Origin: Lithospermum erythrorhizon
Taxonomy: Eukaryota; Streptophyta; Magnoliopsida; Boraginales; Boraginaceae
Direction: 5' to 3'
DNA: 64,000 bases
Assembly (NCBI GenBank): GCA_019722365.1
Contig: JADFUC010002313.1
Coordinates: forward strand, 558,001 to 622,000
How positions within the stretch are numbered: position 1 is the stretch's first letter; every line of letters begins with the position of its first letter. Under the pieces are notes generated by a model, which saw only the letters and a list, made by a program, of their open reading frames with translations, did not search any database and was not told the origin of the DNA. The translations under genes were made by a program, and so were the position numbers. Shown in pieces: positions 41,376-53,556 of this stretch.

Positions 41376-42612
41376 TAAAGACAATATCTTGAAGATGATT
41401 TCCACATGTCATTGATTTTCAATGCCTTTCTAATTTTTAATTACCACTCCCTCCATTTCAAAAAAATTGTATAGTATTGAAATATGCCTTGAATCTTTTT
41501 CATGAAAACTTCCACATCGAAAGTTTGAATGATACAATACTTGGCTATATAAATAAGAGACTTGTGCATGTTAGATATTTCTTATCCACGATAATTAGTA
41601 GGTTTTCTTGGCTTAGCGTTACTCAACTATTAAGTCTAAATTTAACACTACCAAATGATCATAGTAGCCCTAGGATCTTGTGGCGACGAGGTCTTAAATT
41701 ACATTATGTTGATCAAGGTAGATAAGATAGTCTTTTTGTGAGAATATCCGATCTTCGAGGGTTGTGGTAGTTGTTATTGTGTCAGGGTCAAGAATAGTGA
41801 GTGTTGTAATTATATTCTACAAGAATAGTGTGAGTTGTAAATTTCTTCATTTATTATTACAGTGATCTACACATTTGAGAAACTAAGTTAGCTTCGATGC
41901 ATTAGATGTTCCTCCCGTTATAGTGAAATATGTTTGTGGCTCTTGCTTTGTTGATTGATCCTAACACATCATTGTTAGGGATACCGATTAAAAAATATTT
42001 GTACATTTTATTTCCTTTACTTTACTTAGTTTTCACTTGTCTTAGAGGTCGCATATGTGTTATAGCAAATTAGCTTCCGCTTAGATTATAACAAGGCGGT
42101 ATGAGAGCACAGTTTTGAGAGAGAAGATCCTTTGGGAGAAATAGTTTGGATTCTGTGACTCCAGATGAGGTTAGTTCTACCCTCCATAGTAGGACATTGT
42201 CATATAGTTTTAGTTTGGGCGTTCCTGATGCACTAGTTGCTAACACTAGTAAGTTCGTGATACATCGAGAGAAAAGTTCTTGTGGGCAGATAATGCGCTA
42301 CTATTGTGGAGTTGGGTCTGGTATGTCCCAAAAGGAAGCATGTGCAAAAGAAAAAGGTCTCAAAGTGGTAGTAATGGGTTGTACTTAGCGATGATGGCTG
42401 CATCTCGAAGGGGACATGACCCCTTAGTTGTTGATGCTTTCATACATTTACACCGATGTGTGGAGTTGCAGTTCGGAATGTTATATCATATGTGTCTAGG
42501 AAGTGGTTTTTCAACGTATGAAGCGGAGTTGATGGTAGCATCGTTCCGATGATGACAAATGGGTTTGTCGTAGGGCCCGGTTGGGATTGGATCGATCCAA
42601 AATTAGGACATG

Positions 42613-43576
42613 TGTTGGAACTATGAAAATCAATCTCATAAAATAATAGTTGAACAATTTAGATTGTCTGTCGATTTAAACATTGAACTATAAGTTGATT
42701 ATATATTAATTGATATATAACTAATATTTAAGATTTATCGAAATCGACATTAGGGGTTATGATGGTTTACTATAATCTATATATTAAGATGATAATCGGT
42801 TAATATTGTCTAATATATTGCTATTGTCGATCCGTCTTGAGAGGTCACACACAAACAATAAACCGAACTAATAATAATATGTATTATAACTTCCGGGTTT
42901 AAAGTGAAACATGAAGAAACATTCGGGGTTTAAAATGGAACTATATGAGAACATTGGGGCGATTTCCAATTGTTGAAAATCACCCCTAGGTTCGACTATA
43001 ATGGGTAGGAGATAGGGTTTGAATCTCTTTCTTTTTAGAATAATTCTGGTATTCTGCCACTTAGCATTGCCTTTAATTTGTGATAAGAGTGAAGATTGGA
43101 ACACCTACAACCTATTCTAGTCGACTAAGATGAAGAAAAAGAGGTGGTAGAGTTTTTGCTTAACTCTCCATAAAAGCCTAAAAAGTAGTACATTTGATGC
43201 CTATATAAAGACCACTTTTTGGAGAAGAAACTTGCTCATTCATTCTTGACTTTTTGAAGTTAAAGAATCTCTCCCGCTCCCTCGCTGGTTCTTTCCTCCC
43301 ATTTGGAAGAAAAATAGTTTTCTCTTCCATATTATTTTGTTCGGTTTCTATTTAGCTAGTTCTATTAAAGCACAAAGGAGTTCGGGTTAGTGCGGGTGTG
43401 GATACTCTTGGAATCTGCTGGTATATGATCTCGCCGTTTCGACGCCATTAAATAATATTCGGAGAAGAAGGTACACGCTTGTAATTCGTATTTATTATTT
43501 TGTATAATCCGTAGTATCACGGGATTACCGTCAGATTAGTTTAGGGCTAGTTAGATTTGAATATAAAACACCAACA
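42613..43576 (+). mobile_element. Solo LTR with perfect ACATG target duplication
   Basis: Starts TGTTGGAACT and ends CACCAACA, so the termini TGTTGG/CCAACA are perfect inverted repeats. The 5 bases before (42608-42612) and after (43577-43581) are both ACATG. The 964 bp have no coding. It lies inside the body of the outer element. Orientation is taken from what looks like the U5 part near the right end and is not certain. Confidence 0.88.
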
Positions 43577-44188
43577 ACATGATGATAGATTTTCACATTT
43601 AAAAAGGTTAGACATCTACCTCACATGACTACGAATTTGTTATCTCTAAGTCTGTTAGACAATAAGGGGTTCAATTTCTTAGGAGAAGGTGCAGGGTTGA
43701 CAGTCTATAGGGTTCGAATGTGATTATGAAAGGTGTGAAATGTGGTACTTTGTATGTTCTACAAGGTAGTACGTTTCTTGGGTTAGTTTGTTGTGGTGTT
43801 AGGAAATAGGTGGTGCAGTCAAATTATGGAGTTAGTACTGAGTCGGGAGAGGGGCAACTTCGATCCTTTTCAGTGTAAATACTCGGTGGCTTCAAGGATT
43901 TCAGTTGAACCTCATATGCTAGCTCGAGATGTCTGAAGCAGCTACTATGCGAGTCTTGTCGAAGTGCAATGATGTGGAGGAGTTAGCTTATGTTTTTTCC
44001 TAGTTGTGAGAGTAACTCGGTTCTTATGTGTCGTATGTGCGGTATTGAGACTATTGATAGTGGTGTCATTGGAGAGGAAGATCTTCGATTCGAGAGTGCA
44101 ATGATCGAAAGAAGGAGGCGCTCGATGCATTAAATGCGAGAAAGGATGCATGACTTGCATTTCGTGCTAGTTGGATAGAAAGTAGGCA

Positions 44189-45175
44189 TGAAGGAAAAAT
44201 TACTTATGGATATATGAGTATAAATACAAATCCATAGTTCGGGGATCTTTAAAAGTCATTTTCGTTATTAAATCTGAAAACATATAATTAAATGAGCAGA
44301 GGACTTCTACGATCTTGGCGGAGTAAATTCACAAAATCCACACGCTTCAATTCACAACGTGAATTTGACTTCACCTGACTCGCTGTTGTATCCCGTCATT
44401 ATGATATCTACAGTTGGTCAGCGCGAAGGAGGGGTTGAATCAAAGAACTAATCTATGCTAGTAAGCAAGGATGAACAAAAGTCAGAAAAACCCCAAAATT
44501 CTTGGGAGAATTTCGGCCAAAGAGGCGGTACTAGGGTTTTGGTGAAAAGTTTTACAAAAACTTGTGATGAAAAAACCCTAAGTTTGTATATAGGGCTAGG
44601 TTAAAAACAAGCCGATAAGCAACCCGTTAAGTATTAAGCATTTCGTTAACTCTATTAGTTCGTTAAGACACTAATGCGATTGCTAATAGTTGAACTATTT
44701 AATTAAGCTAATTAAATAGTAATGAGTCAAATATCAATAATCTTTGAGTGCTCGATAAATACTAAAAATTACTCGAACCAATTAAACGCTATTTAATTGA
44801 TTCTATTGTTCATCGATATTCTACATAAAATGTAGAACCCTTGTAATTAGAGAAATACATTTATCGATTATAGTTCTCTTTAATTTCATACATGAAATAT
44901 AACTCAACGTCCTTTGTATGTGTGTGACCTTACAGGCTCGAGATAATAGTAAGTTGTATAATAATAATAATTGATAATTACTATTATTATAACGATTAAT
45001 AGTAGATCTGTAATCGCTCATAACCCGCTTAAATTATCATGAAACCCGCTAGTAATATACAACAATTACTAAGTTGAACACAAGTTCCGATAATCACATT
45101 TAACCCAGTGGTAAATGGTGCTACAATTGTATAGCGGGCATAATAAATGGAGACGATTCTCGTTGATTTCCAGCG
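44189..45175 (-). repeat. 3' LTR of nested copia element
   Basis: Aligns along its length with 51809-52761, with many small substitutions and indels. The U3 half (right) also matches the solo LTR at 53839-54801. Confidence 0.8.
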
Positions 45176-46267
45176 CTCCCGGCTTGCCACTTGGGCGGTT
45201 GTCTTCTGATCCTTTATCCGCTAGCGATCTCTAGTGGTAAATTTAACCATAAGTGTGTCATGAAACACCAGCGGCTTTTCTTTACTCGGTATGAAGTGAA
45301 TAAGCATTATGGCGTCCCATAAACCAATCATTCCAAGCGTGAAGGCACGAGATCTTTCGCCATCAGACGGACAAATTCCCTTGATATATCAACATCTGCT
45401 CGCTATACTCATTTGTGTGATGACATATCTAGTTATAATCTAGCTTAAAATGAGCGTTTGAGTCGTAGTCAAGAAATATAGAGCTTGTATAACCTGAGAT
45501 AGTTATATATCGTAGGTCTAGAATTGGCCGAACCTAAAATTCTAAGCAAATGTCATAGGACACGGATATCGCTATCTTATGAATTCGTTTCGGTCATACC
45601 CGGCTCCCAGTCCGCAGGCCGTGACCCCAGTATTAATCCCCAGTCCTGCGAGGCTAACGTGATCAATCTCGATCGTAATCAAAAAACACCATGTTAGTCG
45701 TATGATGCTTGTCGCCACAGCTTCTCGGCTGTCCTGACCCGAGGCCTTTTAGGCATCCTGTTTAGGCTGAAGAGTGCCATTAACGGTTCATGTGCCTCTC
45801 TAGAAAACATATAGACTAACCTAGGGATTTAACCTTTCACTCATCGAGGATACACTACATGTATATTATATGTAAATTCAAACATATAGTCATATGAACA
45901 AATATATTAAAATATAAGAAACAATAATATTCAAATATTTGTTCATAACTAATAGATACATCTGACTCCCACTTAACCTAACCTGCTAACGACATGTCAT
46001 CTAAGACCTATGTTATTGCGTATAAATCATGCTTTGCGACTTAGTGGTTTAGTAAAGGGGTCGACGAATCAGCCTCTGTTTCTACTTACATACTTGACAT
46101 CACCTCTATCAGCATATCTCTCTCTAATCGGGTGATGCTTTACAGTGCGATGCTTGGATTTGTGATGTGCTCGGGGTTCATAGCTTGAGCTATTGCTTGA
46201 TATTGTCCTGGCAACTCAGCCCGGTCGCCGATGCTAGGTACGCGCGAGTTGATCACGAACTGCTTTA

Positions 46268-46640
46268 TCAACATGCTTCTTTAAGCGGCAGAGGCCATTG
46301 CGATATACTTTCAGTTACGTGGTAGAATGGGGCAGCGATACTGTTTGCAGAATCCTCGAATCTTTGCTCCACCGTTGAGACAAATGCATTACAGGCTGGG
46401 AGCGATAGTCGTTTACGTCGGTTGGCAGCGTCGGTGTACCATCGCGCTAACTCCTCATCTCCGCCCATATGCCAAGAAAGCATCTTTAGTTCTTCTCGAG
46501 ATACTTGAATGTGACATTACAATCATTGGCTTTCACTGGATTGGCAGTATCTCTTAGTTACGCTTAGTCGTAAGACACATGTCGAGTCTGAGTGCGCAGC
46601 ATGGCATACATGATGGATCCTATAAGCCAGAGGCATCCTT
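46268..46640 (-). pseudogene. copia RNase H region remnant (nested element)
   Basis: The minus strand reads GSIMYAMLRTQ (near 46610-46580), the conserved segment before RNase H, then a long broken tail toward 46268. Frameshifted. Confidence 0.6.
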
Positions 46641-47269
46641 CATTACTGTTCATCTCGGCACTAGTAATTGGGGCCATTTTGTGCTCTGTGATTTGAACTC
46701 CATGTCATGGGAAGTGCCACTTCTTGCGGTACTTTCATGTTGAACCTTTCTGGGTACTTATTCGCATAAGTATCACGACAAGTCAATCGACCTCTGGCTC
46801 GATCCCGGTGGATCTTTATTCCAAAGTATATATTGTGCTTAGCCTAAGTCTTCATTGAGAAACATTGCACAGCCAATCCTTGGTGAGTTTAGTAACTCAC
46901 GTTGTTTCAAATGATAAGTATGTAAATCGACATACTGAGGACTATAGATGATACATAACTCCCGAGCTTACCTTGCACAAGATTCTTCTTGGATTCTTGA
47001 TGAAGCCAAACTCTTTGATTGGTTAAATAAAAGCGTAGATTCCAAGCTAACGAGGGATGTTTGCTTAAGACCATAAATGGACTTTGCGACTTAATGCATA
47101 GGTCCTTTAGAGTTGTAAACTGGAGGTTGTACCGTATACATCTTCCTCTAAATTTCCATTCAGGAAAGCAGTCTTTACATCCATTTGCCATATTTCATAG
47201 TCATGAAATGCAGCAATGGCTAAGATTATCCGGATGGATTTAAGCATAGCCACTGGCGAGTAAGTTTCG

Positions 47270-47742
47270 TCATAGTCCACTCCCTTGAACTTGTTTGAAA
47301 CTTTTCGCTACAAGTCTAGCTTTGAAAACATCAACGTTTCCGTCTTTATCATGTTTCTTCTTAAATATCCATTTACATTCAATAGGGAGGCTGTTTGGTA
47401 AATCGACAAGGACCAAGCACCGTTTTGAGTACATAGAATCCATCTCAGGTGCATAATTTATTTGCCATTTGTCGGCATCCTTGCTGTTCATTGCTTCTTT
47501 GTAAAGAAATTCAGATACAATCATCTCAATGATGAAAGCTTCACCATACCCGGCGCTCTGGTTAAGTGGCGTCCTGTTGGATCTCTAGGGTTGAAGTTCT
47601 TCCGAACTCTGTGGATCGAAGCTAGATTGTATGAAAGAAGGTTCAATTCTTGTGGTGTGTCAGATGCCTCTGCATTAGATGCATCGACATTGACTTCATC
47701 AGCTTGAGCTTCATCAAGATGAACACCATTACTTCTAGTCAT
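47270..47742 (-). pseudogene. copia reverse transcriptase N-terminal remnant (nested element)
   Basis: The minus-strand segment 47524-47270 keeps the RVT_2 opening: EAMNSKDADKWQ, then IECKWIFKKKHD, GNVDVFKARLVAK, and a broken continuation. The preceding 47742-47521 segment is the Ser/Asp-rich linker between integrase and RT (IHRVRKNFNP). This is the best preserved coding piece of the element. Confidence 0.85.
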
Positions 47743-48970
47743 TCTGGATAATATTCCTTTTCAAGGAATACTCTGATACAGCGATGAAATTTTATTCTCT
47801 CTTGGGGTAGAAGCGTATTTAAAGCTGGAGTATCTATGAAATAGCATTGTCAATTTGGGCGCAAGTTTATCTTTTGTTAATCTCTTAACATAAACAGCGG
47901 CCAATCTTTAGAAAAACAACTTGGAATCTTCGGAACCACGGTTCATAAGGGAGTTTTATCTCTTGACTTGATTGGACATGTCTGTTTAAGGTAAGTGCCG
48001 GCTTAGAAGTGCATATCCCGAAGTGCTTGGTAGATCGGACTAGGCTCATCCTTAGATCGAACCATGTCAAGAAGAGTTCGTTTTATACTTCGGACACGCC
48101 GTTGGCTGTGGCGTTCTGCTTTGAGTGAGTTGTGAAACAATACACTCTAAGATGAGTATTGAACTTCGTGACTCAAATATTCTCCGCCTCATCGGGCAGG
48201 AGAATCTTTGTGTCTTGTTCAATTGGTTTTTACTTCATTTTGGAACTCCTTGAATTTCTCAGACGTGTTTGTAATACCATCAGATACACAAAACCGTATC
48301 TCTTGTAGTCATCGATAAATGTAATGACAGTTATAACTCCCTGCTGAGATGTGTTCATTGGCCGCTACGTCGATGTGTATGATCCCAATAAATCACTTAC
48401 TTCAGCCAATGAAAGGCATTTTCAAGATCATTTGCCCGGAAAGCTGAGACTTCGCGCTTATCATTATGATTCATAATGTCAGAAACCTTTAAGTATTCCA
48501 CCGGAGTGGAGTTCTTGATTCGGTTCGTTAATGTAGCTGATGCAACGATGCCATAGGTATGTTTGGTTTAAGTCGTTAGGCTTATTCGTTTAAGTTTATG
48601 TTATATGACTCATTAATCGTAATAAAATGTATAGACCATTTTGAAGGAAAGGCGTTACCAAATCTACCCGTTCACGGTGATCTAAATTCATGAGGTCCAG
48701 TGAAAATGAAAAACCATCATTATTCAAAGGCAGAAGCGAAATAATATTCACCGCAGAATTGCGGGTACATAATAAACCGGAGATAAGTTCAAAACAAGGC
48801 CGTGGGCAAATTTAAACTAATGGATCCCTCTGAGAGACTTGACATGGCATTTCCTTGTAGATCATTTCCCTCTTCAGTCTTCTACTTGACTTGAGTTCTA
48901 CGCATATTCACGACAAATATAGAGAACCTGGCAAGTGTCTCGCCTGCAGTAGAATTAAGTTGTACAAACT

Positions 48971-49186
48971 TCAATAACATATACGTATTTTTGTAGAGGT
49001 AGAAGCGATGTGAACCGTTCTTCTATCGTCGTGAACTTCACAAATTAGAGCTTCCAGTGACCGGGTTTCATAATAATGACACTTGTCATCACTTGCAACT
49101 CTCTGGACCTTGGGATTACTCGAACCCTTGAACTTCCCAGTAAACTTCTTCTTCTTCATGAATTTACTCTTGTTTTGGACCACCAA
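48971..49186 (-). pseudogene. copia Gag zinc-finger region remnant (nested element)
   Basis: Lys-rich NKSKFMKKKKFTGKFKG followed by a partial zinc-knuckle start (CHYYE); the rest of the CCHC is lost by frameshift. Confidence 0.55.
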
Positions 49187-49430
49187 AGAAAGCGGAAGGA
49201 GTAAGTTTTAGTCTTACCCAGGTTGTGCAAGCGATAAGTGATCATCTTATGCTGCGGTTGGTTTTAGAGATAACTCAAGCTTGTGCATATTGATTCATGA
49301 CAAATTTGTGGAAGACTTGATGAGATCACAGCCGGTTCTTTGGAACCTTTGAGTGCTTACGAGGCGTTGAGTCGTCGACCCGGTAATCGTACAATGATAT
49401 GAGGGGCTTGCGGCTTTGTCAGTTCCCGGC

Positions 49431-49755
49431 TTATTTGTCACGAGGAAACGCAGACGGTGTCCTCTCTGTTCCACAGCTTCCTTTGAATAATTCTCCAAGT
49501 TGCCGGTATATGTCATATCTTGCCCACCTTTTCATATTGAATTTGGAGCGAAAGGTTCCATATTGTAAACATGAGACATTGGACATCAATAGCATCAGAC
49601 TTGTGCTTTTTGTGGGATCCCTTTTCCCGATGGGAGGCACTATCATTAGGTTTCGCGGGAACCTTATTGTTCAGCACGTATTCAGTCCTCTCTTGCTTGA
49701 GAATGATTCTCAAGTTTCGAGACCACTCGTCAAAATTCGAGTTATTACATTGCAC
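49431..49755 (-). pseudogene. copia Gag N-terminal remnant (nested element)
   Basis: The minus-strand piece DEWSRNLRIILKQERTEYVL matches the start of copia Gag (a YxxWxxxLRIxL-type motif). Further Gag pieces lie to the left in other frames. Confidence 0.65.
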
Positions 49756-49799
49756 TGAAGTCTTGAGCGAAACGAGTTAGGAGTAACAATGAAGTGAGT

Positions 49800-51808
49800 A
49801 GCCATATTAATTCTACAAGAATAGTAAATAAATACTTGAGACTTCGATAAACTATCATGCTAAAACACTTACAAATAAATTGTAAAGTAAATACTAATAC
49901 TTCAAATCTCACGAAAATATATTAGTATCGAGACCTAGCCACTTAAATTCAACGGCCCGACCTTGCTATTTGAATCAGTTATAATATTAGGTTGTCAACC
50001 AATTATGTAAAAAACTACATAACTCTGTGTTACTAGCATCTCTTCTGAGGATATACCCAACATTGTATCTCCGGCAGTTAGCATGCAGAGATTAAACCGA
50101 AAGTGTTACTTGGATTGATCATCACGAAAGCCCTGGCGTTAGTGGAAATCAACGGCATGATCCGTTTAATGCGTATCAAATGCAACATTAGCAACACCGC
50201 CATCACGGTGTGCCCAATTGATGCGATTGTGCACAACTTTAAAATTGGCTTGATACTTTGCTTAAATTTTTAGTGGTGAGATTATTATTACTTTGTTTTC
50301 ATTTACTCATGCATCTTAGCACATAATCAACTTGTCATCTGGCATGAAAAATAAAACAGTAATGCACATTCCAAAGAGATATACGATATGGCCCTAGAAC
50401 CTATTACAAGTATTTATCAAATACTAACATAAGTCCTAATTCTTGTATCTTGTATACGGATCCGTCCGAGTCACAGTACGCAGCGGTGAAATGATCTTGA
50501 TGCTCTTCACTTGTTACAATGTTATATACTAACCATCTTGGAAACTGACTTTTTAAGCTTGTGGGTAAAGCGATGAAATAAATAAATACAGAAATATGAC
50601 TCGGAGAAGGTCATTTACAACATTACGGTTCGCGGACGAAAATAAATAAATAGACGTATCATATGCCTCCGTTCGATCACCATTCTAAAATGGTGCTGTT
50701 AAATCCATAAATAGACTTAATAAATATTTTAAATGGCATTGGAAAATGCATGTTTGTAATTATCAAATTAATTAATCCATGTCGTACACATATTAAAATT
50801 AATTAATATAAACAATTATCATCTGTGTCAATTAATAATTATTACCAATAATTATTAACCGTATACATATTATAGAAAAATATTCATCCTGATATTTTCT
50901 AAAAAATACATTAAATGATAAATTATAATTGTTATATCACTTTTAAATTAATTTAAAAGATATAATATAAAGGAAGTAATTAATTGTCATCACATAATTA
51001 ATTACATTAATAGATTGGTTAAAATGAAAAATAATCAATAAAAAACCGAAATAACTAGTCCCCATAATTTTAGGAAACCAAAATAAGGAATAAATTCGGA
51101 ATTAGGGTTTTTAAAATTAAGTATGTAATGGGCTCGGACGATCGGCTGTGGAGGCCCGGCGTCGACCGCAACGCCCGCCCCTCCACCTCGGCCATCGTCG
51201 AGCCGTCATTTTGGTACCAAATCACCCCGGAAATCGATTCGGCGATTTGTAGTATCACTACCATATTGCTTCGGTTTTCGGATTTAATTTAATTTGTTTG
51301 TAAATCGTTTTGGAGGCTTTAAATTTTCAAAATTTATGAAATTAAAACACTTTAAACTACATAATTTTCTTGAACAAATCAGGAAGTAGTCGTTCATTAA
51401 AATAAATTTTTAATATTTAATTATTAATTAAACGATCAAATATCAAAATTGTTTGAGGTACTTAGAAAAAATCAAAAGGTATGAAATTTAATGGAGATCT
51501 TCTACGTGCTATCTGAGTTCCAGAAAAATTAGTTTAATTTTTCAAAATTCCCTCCCCAAACACGTTTCATGTTTTGAAATAAAACCAATTAAATCGTCCT
51601 TTTAATTTATGAAACAAAATCCATGTTAACAAATGATGATAATACATCATCATAAACTTGCCAACACATGTAATAGTCAATAATCAGAACATGAAGATTT
51701 ATTCTCATCATATATTTATCAATTAAATGAACAAAAATTAATCAAATAAAAATTGATAACACAATAAGCATAAAATAAATAATGTAAAAGCAACTTCATG
51801 ATGCCCTT
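49800..51808 (-). other. Long leader of nested copia element
   Basis: About 2 kb between the Gag start and the 5' LTR with no Gag or Pol match. It is AT-rich except for a sharp GC-rich island at about 51125-51245. AGGGCATCATGAAG next to the LTR (minus strand) could be a decayed primer binding site. Confidence 0.45.
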
Positions 51809-52761
51809 TGAAGAAAAAGTGCTATGGATATGAGTATAAATGCAATGTAGTTAAAGGGGATCTTTTAAAGTGCATCTTACATTATTCAATACAAACTATA
51901 TAATTAAATATATGACAGTCTGACGGGTAATTCACAAAAATCACACGCTTCAAATTCTAGCATTAATTTGACTTCCACCAGCTCCTTGTTGTAATATCAA
52001 TCGTATGATATCTCTAGTTAGTCAGCGCGGGGAGAGATTGAATCGAAAGAACTAATACATGCTAGTAAACAAGGATGAGTCAGCAGAAAAAACACCAAAA
52101 TTCTGGGAGAATTTCGGCCAAAGGCGGCTACTAGGGTTTTGGTGAAAAAGTTTTTACAAAAACTTATGATGAAAAACCCTAAAGTTTCAGCTTATACAGG
52201 GACTGGTTAAGCAAGCCGATCATGACGTTAAGTATTAGCTTGACTGGGTGCTTTCTGATAGTTCGTTAAGACACTAATGAGTTGCTAATGAGTTGAACTA
52301 TTTAATTAAGCTAATTAAATAGTAATGAGTCAATATCAATAATCTTTGAGTTATCGATAAATACTAAATTACTCGAACCAATTAAATAACTATTTAATTG
52401 ATTCTCATTATTGTCGATATTCTACATGGAAATGTAGAACCCTTGTAATTAGAGAAATACATTTTCTCTCAATTATATAGTTCTCTTTAATTTCATACAT
52501 GAAATATAACTCAAACGTCACTGTATGTAGTGTGACATACAGGCTCAGTGTGTAATAATAATTGACCAGGTACTATTATTATAACGATTAATAGTAAGAT
52601 CTAACAGTAACTCATAGCATAAATTATCATGAGAACCCACTAGTAATATACAATTATAAGTTGAACACTAAGTTATGATAATCACATTTAACCCGGTAAA
52701 ATGAATTGCTCTATGATTAATAAATGGGCGTATCGTGGGCAATTCTCATTGATTTCCAACA
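51809..52761 (-). repeat. 5' LTR of nested copia element
   Basis: 953 bp, from TGAAGAAAAAG to TTTCCAACA on the plus strand. It aligns with 44189-45175 in the same orientation. Confidence 0.82.
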
Positions 52762-53556
52762 ATACTTTGGTATACACTAGTTCTATTTTGATTCTTGATC
52801 TTCCGTTGTGTGTTGATGTGGTTTAGTTGTGGGTAGTCTTTGCTAATGGACGGGTGTCTAGGTAAGCTGCGTTACCCAGACTTCGAAAAACCCGGCTCGA
52901 AACCGCTCGAATCTTAATCGGCGATATAAATGTTTTTATTCAGTGGCTTATAGGTAACCCTGTACCCATGGGATCTTTCGATAAAATAAAATAAGTATTA
53001 TATATTATGTAAAAATAAAAATAATACTAATTTCTTGGACTTGAATACAAAAAGACAAACAAAAATTTTAAATATATTGTATAAAATTAAATATTACTTC
53101 CTTAAAATACAAAAAAATGCTCAAATTTGCTAAAGGACCGGGTAACCCGGTACCCGCTCGATACCCGCTCGAAGGTTAATCGAGCGACACTCGAATAATT
53201 TTTTTACTCGTTACTCGAAAGTACCGGGTAATTACCGGCAGTAAAGAGAAAAGCCATGGCTTGATACACTTCGTACTTGACTCGTTAGTTATTGACTTCA
53301 AAGGTGAAGAGGTTTACGTAGGGATAGTCAGCGTTATAATCTATTTTGGTATTTGCCCGGTGTGAGAATATGTGAAGTGGAGGTGCACATCTTAACATTC
53401 TCCTCTATTACAGATTAATAAATCTAAACATCATCATGTCCAGAGTACTTTAGATTTTATATGTTTCACTATTTGAGCAATACAGTACTTAGTACTACAT
53501 TTCAGCGTCTTGGAGGTTTCATTTTCGACATTTGAAAGATTCAAGTCAAAGGTGGA

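Larger units (their letters stand above)
44189..52761 (-). mobile_element. Nested Ty1/copia retrotransposon, minus strand
   Basis: Two LTRs about 1 kb long in the same orientation: 44189-~45175 and 51809-52761. They share long matches (GGAGAATTTCGGCCAAAG, TACTAGGGTTTTGGTGAAAA, TTCTCTTTAATTTCATACAT). Read on the minus strand the outer end is TGTTGGAAATCAATGAG (CCAACA at 52756-52761 on plus), and a purine stretch GGGAG (45180-45176) adjoins the other LTR. Internal order on the minus strand is Gag, zinc-finger region, RT, RNase H. The outside 5-mers AGGCA and ATACT do not match, so no target duplication is seen. All coding is broken. Confidence 0.85.

Noticed and set aside
44184..52766. Target duplication for the nested minus-strand copia element
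   Set aside because: The 5-mers outside the LTRs (AGGCA and ATACT) do not match, so I report the element without one.
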